Shown: positions 33,495 to 43,020 of the stretch, piece by piece | Layout of the letters: each line of letters starts with the position of its first letter | Numbering within the stretch: position 1 is the first letter of the stretch | Assembly: GCA_024233215.1 (NCBI GenBank) | Contig: JACKPW010000015.1 | Coordinates: 62,001-126,000 of the forward strand | From: Verrucomicrobiales bacterium | GTDB lineage: Bacteria; Verrucomicrobiota; Verrucomicrobiia; Limisphaerales; J093 | Length of the DNA stretch: 64,000 nt | Reading direction: 5' to 3' | Translations under genes and position numbers: made by a program | Notes under the pieces: model-generated | Seen by the model: the letters and a program-made list of their open reading frames with translations, nothing else | The model's database searches: none | What the model was told of the DNA's origin: nothing

Positions 33495-34187
33495 ATGGAA
33501 CTTTGGACCGCCTTCATCCTGGGATTTGCCGGCAGCACGCATTGCGCCGGGATGTGCGGGCCCCTGGCCCTGGCGCTGCCGTCTTCCGGCAAGGGGGGCG
33601 TGCAACACGTCATCGGACGTTTGCTCTACAACCTCGGCCGCATGACCACCTATGCGGGCCTGGGCATTGTCTTCGGTTTGCTGGGGCGAAGCCTCGCGCT
33701 GGCCGGCGTGCAGCGATGGTTCTCGGTCGGCATCGGGATTGTCCTGCTGGTGGGGGTGGTTTTTTCGCGCCCCCTCCTTCTCAAGTTGCCGGCTACAGGC
33801 CTCACCGGGTGGCTCAAGCCTCGCCTGGGCCGCCTGCTTCAGCGCCGTACCGTCGGCGCAATGTACGGCTTCGGCCTGCTGAACGGCCTGCTGCCCTGTG
33901 GCCTCGTCTATGTGGCCTGTGCCGGGGCGGCGGCGTTGGGTGAGTGGCTGGCCGGGGTCGAATACATGCTGGTGTTCGGGCTCGGCACCGTGCCGATGAT
34001 GCTGACGTTGGGGCTGGCGGGACGGGTGATCCCACCGGGTTTCCGGCTGCGCCTGCAACGCGTGGTGCCGTGGTCCCTGGCGCTGGTGGCCGTGCTCCTC
34101 ATCCTCCGCGGAGCCTCGCTGGGGATCCCCTACCTGAGCCCCGACCTCTCCGGTGACCCGGCCGCCTGCTGCCTGCCTCCACCATGA
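33495..34187 (+). CDS. Sulfite exporter TauE/SafE-like membrane protein of cbb3 maturation loci
   Basis: A 230-residue protein with about six hydrophobic segments. Family motifs are FAGSTHCAGMCGPLALALP near the start and YGFGLLNGLLPCGLVYVACA in the middle, each containing Cys residues in a membrane context (STHCAGMCG and LLPCGLVY). These mark the DsbD-like/SafE group often found at the end of ccoGHS loci, possibly involved in copper or thiol delivery to the oxidase. The C-terminus ends AACCLPPP. It starts 15 bp after ccoH and is the last gene of the locus. Confidence 0.85.
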   Translation: MELWTAFILGFAGSTHCAGMCGPLALALPSSGKGGVQHVIGRLLYNLGRMTTYAGLGIVFGLLGRSLALAGVQRWFSVGIGIVLLVGVVFSRPLLLKLPATGLTGWLKPRLGRLLQRRTVGAMYGFGLLNGLLPCGLVYVACAGAAALGEWLAGVEYMLVFGLGTVPMMLTLGLAGRVIPPGFRLRLQRVVPWSLALVAVLLILRGASLGIPYLSPDLSGDPAACCLPPP

Positions 34188-34247
34188 GCCCCGCGGCCGT
34201 TGGATCCCTCCGCCGGGAGGATGGCAGGCCGGAATCCGCCGAGCAGT

Positions 34248-34271
34248 TTCGTGTTGCACCTGCAACACGAA
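34248..34271. promoter_or_regulatory. Perfect 24-bp palindrome of unknown role
   Basis: Half-site TTCGTGTTGCA at 34248-34258 and its exact inverse TGCAACACGAA at 34261-34271 are separated by CC. It lies 60 bp after the SafE-like gene, in a convergent gap where no gene starts. It has no T-tract, so it is not a typical terminator. It may be a protein-binding site or a mobile repeat remnant. Confidence 0.6.
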
Positions 34272-34362
34272 GTTGATCGTTGAGCGGCGCGTGTTTGGCC
34301 GGTTCGATCGTGGTATCCTGAGCAGGCGTGTCAAGGTTCCCGCGTCCACCCGCTGAAAGCAC

Positions 34363-34388
34363 TCGCCCCACCGACTGGGGTGGGGCGA
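34363..34388. terminator. Strong hairpin between converging safE-like and clpC genes
   Basis: TCGCCCCACC at 34363-34372 pairs perfectly with GGTGGGGCGA at 34379-34388 across GACTGG. It lies 37 bp beyond the clpC stop. The flanks lack a good T-run on either strand, so termination efficiency is uncertain, but position suggests a bidirectional terminator for clpC and the cco locus. Confidence 0.6.
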
Positions 34389-34425
34389 TTCATGACACGC
34401 AAGAGTGGCGTCTGAGACTGTGGGC

Positions 34426-36909
<2,484 letters not shown>

Positions 36910-36948
36910 ATGTTCGTCCCGAAGCGGAACGATTCAAAACTGCCGTGT

Positions 36949-38055
36949 TTAAGCCGGTTTGTCCAGCGCGCCGGGTGCGGAAGGCGGGGTGCTCCCGGGG
37001 CGGGGGATGTCGTGCAACCGCTCGCGAATCAGATCGGCCCGGAGAAAATCCCGTTGTTCGGGGCTGAGCTTGCCCTTGGAGATCAGCTGGAGATGGGCGG
37101 GTTGGACGATTAGAAAAAGCTCGTCGGTGAGGGCGCGGGGGGCGTCGCCGAACAGGCCGAGGTCGATGCCCAACCGGAACAGGGAAAGCAGGTTGATCGC
37201 CTCCTTGCTGGGGATCCGGTGGGCGTTTGCCAGGATTCCGTAGGCGCGTCCGACGTGGTCGAGGACGGACTTCGGTTTCTTCTCCAGCAGCAGGGCGCGG
37301 GCGTCGTTTTCGTGTTCGATGACCTGGGCCACCACCTTGCCGAGCCGTTCCAGGATTTCTTCCTCGGAGTCGCCCAGGGTCATCTGGTTTGACACCTGGA
37401 AGACGTTCCCCAGGGCCTCGGTGCCTTCGCCGTAGAGGCCGCGGACCGCCAGCCCCAACTTGTTGACGGCCTGGATGATCTGGTTGATCTGCTCGCCGAG
37501 GACCAGGGCGGGCAGGTGGAGCATGGCGCTAACGCGGATGCCGGTGCCGATGTTGGTGGGACAGGCGGTGAGATAACCGAGTTGCGGCGAGAACGCGTAG
37601 TCCAGATGGTGTTCGATGGCGCTGTCCACCGCGTCGATGGCCTCCCAGGCGCGGTCGAGTTGCAGACCGGGCAGGACGCACTGCATGCGCAGATGGTCCT
37701 CCTCGTTGATCATCACGCTGAGGGACTGGTCGCGGCTCAGTACCAGTCCGCTGCCGGCCCCCTTGGCGGCGTGTTCCCGGCTGATGAGGTGCCGTTCCAC
37801 GAGAATCTGCTTGTCCAGCGAAGACAGGCTTTCCATGGCCAGCGACAGTCCTCCCTCCATTTGCGGCAGGGTTTGCACCGCAACGGTGCTCTTCTCGCAC
37901 GACTTCACGCGGTCGGGCTTCTTCGCCCAGCCGGGAAAGGGGAAGCCCTGGAGGTTACGGGCCAGGCGCACCCGGCTCGACATCACAATCTTGTTCTGGG
38001 GCCCCGATTGTGCGGCGAGCTCGGCAATGGGGGAAAGGAACTCCTGCAAATCCAT
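36949..38055 (-). CDS. mcsB: Protein arginine kinase McsB
   Basis: A 368-residue guanido-kinase-like protein. SSRVRLARNLQGFPFPGWAK near residue 26, DHLRMQCVLPGLQL, YLTACPTNIGTGIRVSAMLH and the C-terminal part (DHVGRAYGILANAHRIPSKE) follow McsB of Bacillus. It phosphorylates arginines to mark proteins for ClpC-ClpP. The start at 38055 gives the full N-terminus (MDLQEFLSPIAELAAQ). It begins 9 bp after the mcsA stop, as in the Firmicutes operon. Its presence with McsA and ClpC suggests the arginine-phosphate degradation route operates here. Confidence 0.95.
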   Translation of the reverse strand: MDLQEFLSPIAELAAQSGPQNKIVMSSRVRLARNLQGFPFPGWAKKPDRVKSCEKSTVAVQTLPQMEGGLSLAMESLSSLDKQILVERHLISREHAAKGAGSGLVLSRDQSLSVMINEEDHLRMQCVLPGLQLDRAWEAIDAVDSAIEHHLDYAFSPQLGYLTACPTNIGTGIRVSAMLHLPALVLGEQINQIIQAVNKLGLAVRGLYGEGTEALGNVFQVSNQMTLGDSEEEILERLGKVVAQVIEHENDARALLLEKKPKSVLDHVGRAYGILANAHRIPSKEAINLLSLFRLGIDLGLFGDAPRALTDELFLIVQPAHLQLISKGKLSPEQRDFLRADLIRERLHDIPRPGSTPPSAPGALDKPA

Positions 38056-38064
38056 GGCAAAGCG

Positions 38065-38583
38065 TCAGTTGGCGGGAGATTCGGGCGGGGCCGGTTCCGC
38101 GCGCAGGAGCTTGATCTCGTCCCGCAGGCGCGCGGCCTCCTCGTAGTCTTCACCGGCCACGGCGGATTCAAGTTGTTTCTGCAGACTTTGAATCCGCCGG
38201 GTGACGGGCCGGGGACGGCGCGGTTGATGCGGCGTCTTGCCGGTGTGGCGCATCCCCTTGTGCATGCCCTTGAGCATGCCCTCGAGACCCTCCGCGAAGT
38301 GCTGGTAGCAGTCCGCGCAGCCGAGCCGGCCACTCTTCTTGAAGTCGGCCTGGGTGAAACCGCACTTGGGACAGGCGGTGTCCTCGCCCTCGGTGGTCCC
38401 CTGGGCGAGTCCCTGCGAGGCTCCCAGTCCCATGAGCAGGTCGGCCAGGGAGAAGCCCATGGGATCGTCGATGCCCTTTTCCTTGGCGCATTTCTCGCAA
38501 AGGTCGACCTTCTTGAGCTTGCCGCCGACCACCTGGGTGAGGTGGACCTTGGCTTCGTTCTCCTTGCAGATCATGCAGACCAT
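38065..38583 (-). CDS. mcsA: McsA, zinc-binding activator of McsB
   Basis: 172 residues from the ATG at 38583. A downstream ATG at 38574 (MICKENEAK) is also possible. The open frame extends further upstream but overlaps the aminotransferase gene and is not McsA-like there. Two zinc-binding Cys sets (CMICKENEA with CEKCAKEKG; CPKCGFTQADF with LGCADCYQHF) are followed by a C-terminal UVR motif (EDYEEAARLRDEIKLLR) that mirrors the UVR part of ClpC. McsA activates the kinase McsB. It starts about 35 bp after the aminotransferase. Confidence 0.94.
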   Translation of the reverse strand: MVCMICKENEAKVHLTQVVGGKLKKVDLCEKCAKEKGIDDPMGFSLADLLMGLGASQGLAQGTTEGEDTACPKCGFTQADFKKSGRLGCADCYQHFAEGLEGMLKGMHKGMRHTGKTPHQPRRPRPVTRRIQSLQKQLESAVAGEDYEEAARLRDEIKLLRAEPAPPESPAN

Positions 38584-38618
38584 GGCGGCGAAGGCGGTTG
38601 GCGGGATGCGGCGCCGTC

Positions 38619-39509
38619 TCAGGCGTCCTGCACATCCCCGGGCCGGATGGGTTCGCCGGAGCCGTGGGTCAGCTCGCGGTATTTGGCCACCAGATCGCGG
38701 GTGAGCGCGCCGGGCGTGCCGGAGCCGATCTTGCGCCCGTCGATCTTGACCACCGGCACAATCTCGGCGCCGGTGCCGGTGAGAAAACACTCCTCCGCCA
38801 CGTAGAGGTCGAAGCGCGTCAGGGTGCTTTCGGACACGGTCACTCCCGCTTCCCGGGCGAGGTCCATGACCACGCCGCGAGTAATGCCATACAGGGCGCC
38901 GGCGTGCAGTGGCGGGGTATGCAGCACGCCCCGGCGGACGATGAAGATGTTGTCGCCCGTGCATTCGGCCACGTAGCCTTGGGCGTTGAGCATGATTGCC
39001 TCCTCGACGCCGGCGACGTTGGCTTCGATCTTCGCCAGCACGTTGTTGAGGTAGTTCAGCGACTTGATGGCCGGGTTGACCGCGTTGTGGTGGTTCCGGG
39101 TGGTGGCGACCGTGACGATTTCCATCCCGTGCTCGTAGAGTTCCGGGGGATACAGCTGGATGCGGCCGGCGATGACGACGACCGAGGGGTTCTTGCAGCG
39201 GTTGGGATTCAGTCCGAGCGTTCCGATGCCCCGGGTCACCAGCAGCCGGACATAGCCGTCGGTGATTTCATTCTCGCGACAGGTTTCGACGACGGCCCGG
39301 GTGAGTTCCTCCAGCGACATCGGGATTTCCAGCGCAATCGCCTTGGCGCAGTCGAACAGCCGCTCGAGATGCTCGCGCAGCTTGAAGACCCGCCCGTTGT
39401 AGGCCCGGATGCCCTCGAACACGCCGTCGCCGTAGAGCAGGCCGTGGTCGAACACCGAGATCTTGGCGTCCTGCTCGCTGTAGAATTTGCCGTCAATGAA
39501 GACCTTCAT
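38619..39509 (-). CDS. ilvE: Class IV aminotransferase (branched-chain amino acid type)
   Basis: 296 residues from the ATG at 39509 (MKVFIDGKFYSEQDAKISVF), which fits the conserved N-terminus; the in-frame upstream part is not conserved. The family signals are FDHGLLYGDGVFEGIRAYNG, the PLP lysine region AIKSLNYLNNVLAKIEA, and ECTGDNIFIV followed by GITRGVVMDLA near the cofactor. It most resembles IlvE-type branched-chain transaminases that pass amino groups to Leu/Ile/Val precursors. D-alanine transaminase and aminodeoxychorismate lyase are related, so ilvE is likely but not certain. It leads the mcsA-mcsB-clpC series; that linkage is unusual. Confidence 0.88.
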   Translation of the reverse strand: MKVFIDGKFYSEQDAKISVFDHGLLYGDGVFEGIRAYNGRVFKLREHLERLFDCAKAIALEIPMSLEELTRAVVETCRENEITDGYVRLLVTRGIGTLGLNPNRCKNPSVVVIAGRIQLYPPELYEHGMEIVTVATTRNHHNAVNPAIKSLNYLNNVLAKIEANVAGVEEAIMLNAQGYVAECTGDNIFIVRRGVLHTPPLHAGALYGITRGVVMDLAREAGVTVSESTLTRFDLYVAEECFLTGTGAEIVPVVKIDGRKIGSGTPGALTRDLVAKYRELTHGSGEPIRPGDVQDA

Positions 39510-39598
39510 TTCTGTGGCGGGCAGCCTAAGTAAGCCCCTTCGGCCGCGCAACATCTATCCCGGTGTGATCGGTGAGGCGGCTTCCGTGCGGCGTGGCG

Positions 39599-40393
39599 TC
39601 ATTGCGGGGCGGCCGGCGGTGGCGGGACCGACCCCGTTCCTGACACAGGCGTGAACCGGAAGTCCCGGATCACCAGTTCGACCTCCTGTCCGTCCTTGGG
39701 GGGACGACCCTGGAACAGCCAGAGGTTGAGGTGCACCGGCATCGGTTCCTGCGAGATGAAGCGTTGGGGTTCCGAGGGACGGTAGTTCCACACCGCCACC
39801 GGAGCGTTCCGACTCCCATCCCCAGGCAGGCCGGCCAGGGACTGGAACGTGATCCCTTCGCAGGTCCAAACGAAACGGTGTGTCGAGTCGTCTCCAGGGA
39901 GTTCCAGCGGGAACCCGTGGGAAACCTGCTTCAACCCGGGTTCCGCCGGCCACACGGTGAAGTTCCCGATCGGATTGGTTGCCCGACCCCACCGGGCGAA
40001 CTCGATGTCGATTTCGTGCGTGGCGTCCGGGCCGACGTCGCGGGTGGGGTAGTTGAACAGGCCCAGCACCACATTGTCGTCGAGCCGGTCAAGCCGGCCC
40101 ACGGTTTGGAACTCGTACCGACCGAAGCCGAGCCGGCCCTTCATTGTCACTTCGGCGCAAGACCATTGGCCGTCGCGACACGCGATCTTGAGGTGGAGGT
40201 TGGTTTGTCCGTCGAGCCAGACATTTCGGGTGTCCCAGGCGTTGGGACCCGGTCCGCCCCGGCCCGAGCGCACCGTCCAAGTGTGGCCGGCGAACTCGAG
40301 TTCCGTCGAGCGCGCGGGCAAGGCGGGGAGAAGGGTTGCGGCGAGGAGAACCGGGAGAACCGGGAGGAGGGATGGGCTGGGACGCGGTTTCAT
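39599..40393 (-). CDS. Secreted GH16-like (concanavalin A-like) glycan-active protein
   Basis: 264 residues from the ATG at 40393, followed by a signal peptide (LLPVLPVLLAATLLPALPA). The body is a single beta-sandwich domain with HEIDIEFARWG near residue 125, related to the GH16 catalytic E-x-D-x-x-E pattern. Aromatic-rich strands (WDTRNVWLDGQTNLHLKIA, MPVHLNLWLFQG) follow. GH16 enzymes cut beta-1,3/1,4-glucans, agarose or carrageenan. Substrate and activity cannot be fixed, and it could be a non-catalytic relative. It starts 8 bp after the upstream esterase gene, so the two are probably co-translated and act on the same polymer. Confidence 0.78.
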   Translation of the reverse strand: MKPRPSPSLLPVLPVLLAATLLPALPARSTELEFAGHTWTVRSGRGGPGPNAWDTRNVWLDGQTNLHLKIACRDGQWSCAEVTMKGRLGFGRYEFQTVGRLDRLDDNVVLGLFNYPTRDVGPDATHEIDIEFARWGRATNPIGNFTVWPAEPGLKQVSHGFPLELPGDDSTHRFVWTCEGITFQSLAGLPGDGSRNAPVAVWNYRPSEPQRFISQEPMPVHLNLWLFQGRPPKDGQEVELVIRDFRFTPVSGTGSVPPPPAAPQ

Positions 40394-40401
40394 GAGGGGG
40401 C

Positions 40402-42768
40402 CTATTCGGCCGAGGTTGCTGGGTTTGCGTGTCCCGGCCAGTTCAAATGGCGGCGGAGGAACTCGAAGGTCCCTTCGCCGTGGATCGTGTGGGGGCCGGT
40501 GAACCACTCGATGCCGCATTGTTCCTGAAGGCCGAGCCGGGCCTCGTAGAGGTGGCGGACCTTGGCGAATTCATAGGCCACGGTTTCGTCCGGCGCCACG
40601 CCGTCGAAGTGGCCCCGTTCGACCATGAACGGGCGCGGCGCGATCAAAGCGGCCATTTCCGCGTAGTTGAAGGTGCCGCCCAGGTTGAACTCGAAGATCT
40701 CGTATTCCGGTGTTCGCACGTAGCTGTAGGGGCTTCGGGTCGACGCGCATTTCCAGACCCAGTCGTTGAAATCGCCGGAGCAGATCGCGAGGCAGTAGTC
40801 GTCCACCAACGGGGGGACGCGCATTGCGGTCTTGCCGCCGTAGCTCAAGCCGTAGAAGCCGATCCTTGCCGGATCCACGAAGGGCAACGTCTGCAGCCAG
40901 TCGGTGATCTGCTGGTGCTGGGGGACCATGATCGAATACAGCGTCCTGCCCAGCGGGTTCGCCTTGCGCTGCAGCGTGCGGAAGCGGTCGGCGAACAGAT
41001 ACAGGTTCTGCGGCGCAAAGGTCACAAATCCCTCCTCGCACAACCGGGCGGCGAAGTCGCGGTAGAACTGCGAATCGCCGGTGATCGTGTCCTGCGGCCG
41101 GCCTTCCAGACCGTGCTGGCACACCACAACCGGCCGTTGTTCCCCCGGCTCCAGTCCCTTCGGAACCAGCAGAATCCCGTAGGCCATCACCTCGGGGAAC
41201 ACGTCCAGCACGACCTCGTACCCGGTCCAGAGGGGGCGATCGTAGATCACCCGCGAACGCGGATTGGGCGGCAGGACCGGGTCCTCGAAACGGCCGATCA
41301 CTTCGCGATGGAAGTAGTCCCGGTAGTGCGCCGCGGTCCTGCGGAATGCCTCCAGCGACCTCGTATCGAGGTCCGTCATGAACGCCGCCCGGGTGTAGGG
41401 GCTTTCGGTGAGAACCTGTTGGGTGTGGCGATCCAGTTCGTGCAGTTGCCGGGCGGAGCGAGCGGCGGAATCGAAATCCGGGCATAGGTTCCTGGGGAGC
41501 GCCCCGTCGGCAGGCAGGCGCTCCGGGATTCGCAAAGCCGCCAGCAGCGCCGCCAGGGCCGGTTCGCTGCCGAACGCGCCGTCCCCCGTCTCTCCGCTGG
41601 CGATGAGTTGCATCGGAGCGGGGGTGCCCAGACCGGCCACCATCGAGCGGGCCCGTTCGTATTCCGTCCGCACGTCTTCAAGTCGAGGCGACACCAGCAG
41701 CCCGGGCGCCCCATTGCCGCGTCGCTGCGAGCTCCAACCGCCGCCCCCCGGCAGGTTGAGTTTTGGACCGCCCGCCGCCTCGATGATCAACGTGCGGGGT
41801 GCCACCATGGCGGCGAGTTCGGCGTCCCCGAATTCGTTGAGCAATCCAAAGACATTGCGATCGACCGGTTGCTGCCAGAGTTTCCGGCGGTCGTCGAAAT
41901 GGCCGCTGACGCACGTGGCGACGATGCGGGGGTCCAATGCGGCGGCGTCGAGCGCCAGGAGACCGCCTTCGCCCCAGCCCATCACGCCAATGGGGACGGC
42001 CGACTCCGCGCTGTTACCCGACAGCCAGTCGACCGCCGCGAGGACCTTCTGCAACTCGTAGCCAATGACGTGCCGGCCCAGTTCATAGGCCGGTCGCTGG
42101 ATGAACTCCCGGTGGGACAGCGAGGTTTGCGGATCGATTTCCCGGTTGATCAAGGTGGGGACAATCACCTGGCAGCCGCTTTCCACCAGGCGCCGGGCAA
42201 ACTGGCTTTCGGGGGGAACGCCCTCCGCCAGGCCGACGAGTTGTTCCGGGGTCTGGTCGGCGTCCGGGATGGCGACCAGGTTCGCGCGGGGAGACCGGCC
42301 AACCGGCGTGAGCAGCAGTCCCTCACCCGTGACGTCCCCAAAGGCCGGCCAGCGCACGGCGAGGATCTCGTAATCCTGCCCTGCGCCGCGGAGCGCACCC
42401 CGGGACGGCGCCGCAACGAGTTCGAGCTCGACCTGCTCCGGTCGGGGATCGCGCATTCCCAGGATCTGCCCCAGCCGCTTGCGACGGGGTACCAGCGATT
42501 GCTCCCATGCTTCGACCGACGATGCGCCCGGTTTCCAGGCAGCCTCGCGCACCCCGGCGGATTCGTCCGTTTTGCGCAACAGGAAACGGTCCACCCCCGC
42601 AACGAGATTCGAGGCGATGTCGCCCGTCATCTCCAGCGGCAGGGTTCCGGGGAGGGGCGGGATGGGTGGAAAAGCGCCGCTGGGATCGTCAGCGGAGGCC
42701 GCGCCGGCCTGCGCCGGCCACACCGACGCGAAGGCAGCGGTCAGAACGCTCAGGACAGCGGGTTTCAT
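40402..42768 (-). CDS. Secreted tandem alpha/beta-hydrolase (acetyl xylan esterase/dienelactone hydrolase type)
   Basis: 788 residues from the ATG at 42768, with signal peptide (VLSVLTAAFASVWPAQAGA). There are two alpha/beta-hydrolase halves. The N-terminal half has the nucleophile elbow GVMGWGEGGLLAL near residue 264, where the usual Ser is replaced by Glu. The C-terminal half is intact, with GFYGLSYGGKTAM (Ser near 640), an Asp in the region ERGHFDGVAPDE near 722 and His in GPHTIHGEG near 757. The first half is therefore predicted inactive as a serine esterase. The second probably removes acetyl or other ester groups from polysaccharides. A GH16-like gene follows at 8 bp, which supports a carbohydrate role. 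Confidence 0.85.
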   Translation of the reverse strand: MKPAVLSVLTAAFASVWPAQAGAASADDPSGAFPPIPPLPGTLPLEMTGDIASNLVAGVDRFLLRKTDESAGVREAAWKPGASSVEAWEQSLVPRRKRLGQILGMRDPRPEQVELELVAAPSRGALRGAGQDYEILAVRWPAFGDVTGEGLLLTPVGRSPRANLVAIPDADQTPEQLVGLAEGVPPESQFARRLVESGCQVIVPTLINREIDPQTSLSHREFIQRPAYELGRHVIGYELQKVLAAVDWLSGNSAESAVPIGVMGWGEGGLLALDAAALDPRIVATCVSGHFDDRRKLWQQPVDRNVFGLLNEFGDAELAAMVAPRTLIIEAAGGPKLNLPGGGGWSSQRRGNGAPGLLVSPRLEDVRTEYERARSMVAGLGTPAPMQLIASGETGDGAFGSEPALAALLAALRIPERLPADGALPRNLCPDFDSAARSARQLHELDRHTQQVLTESPYTRAAFMTDLDTRSLEAFRRTAAHYRDYFHREVIGRFEDPVLPPNPRSRVIYDRPLWTGYEVVLDVFPEVMAYGILLVPKGLEPGEQRPVVVCQHGLEGRPQDTITGDSQFYRDFAARLCEEGFVTFAPQNLYLFADRFRTLQRKANPLGRTLYSIMVPQHQQITDWLQTLPFVDPARIGFYGLSYGGKTAMRVPPLVDDYCLAICSGDFNDWVWKCASTRSPYSYVRTPEYEIFEFNLGGTFNYAEMAALIAPRPFMVERGHFDGVAPDETVAYEFAKVRHLYEARLGLQEQCGIEWFTGPHTIHGEGTFEFLRRHLNWPGHANPATSAE

Positions 42769-42840
42769 GGGGCGAGTATGGCCGGGGCGGTGGTTCGGGA
42801 ACAGCAGGATGATCCCGAAAACCACAGATGAACGACGATG

Positions 42841-43020
42841 AACCGTTCAGTCTGGAAACCGCAGATGAACGCGGATGAACGCAGATAAGTCCTTCGGCCT
42901 GAGCCCGCGATGCCCGCCGGATGTCTTCACCCAATGGGTGAACCGGGACGACTGCGGAAGTCCTTGGGAATCTGTGTCCATCTGTGTCTATCTGCGGTTC
43001 AACTGCTCTTTCCAGGTTCA
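42841..43020 (-). repeat. CGCAGAT-type inverted-arm intergenic element (copy G)
   Basis: Read on the minus strand it starts TGAACCTGGAAAGAGCAGTT, where the TGA is the stop codon of the CotH-like gene at 43018. An arm of units ACCGCAGATAGACACAGATG, then GACACAGAT, follows at 43000-42970. The far end (42856-42885) carries the opposite arm with CCGCAGAT, AACGCGGAT and AACGCAGAT in plus orientation. A close relative with the same interior (AAGTCCTTCGGCCTGA) is at 58570-58734, and a half copy is at 57396. Confidence 0.85.

Noticed and set aside
34272..34425. Possible small RNA before clpC's end, with the GC-rich hairpin as terminator
   Set aside because: No promoter of adequate quality and no T-tract after the hairpin; cannot be supported.
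36910..36948. AACGATTCA upstream of clpC, resembling the repeat leader
   Set aside because: Only nine bases match, there are no arms, and the position in the mcsB-clpC gap is not like the other copies.
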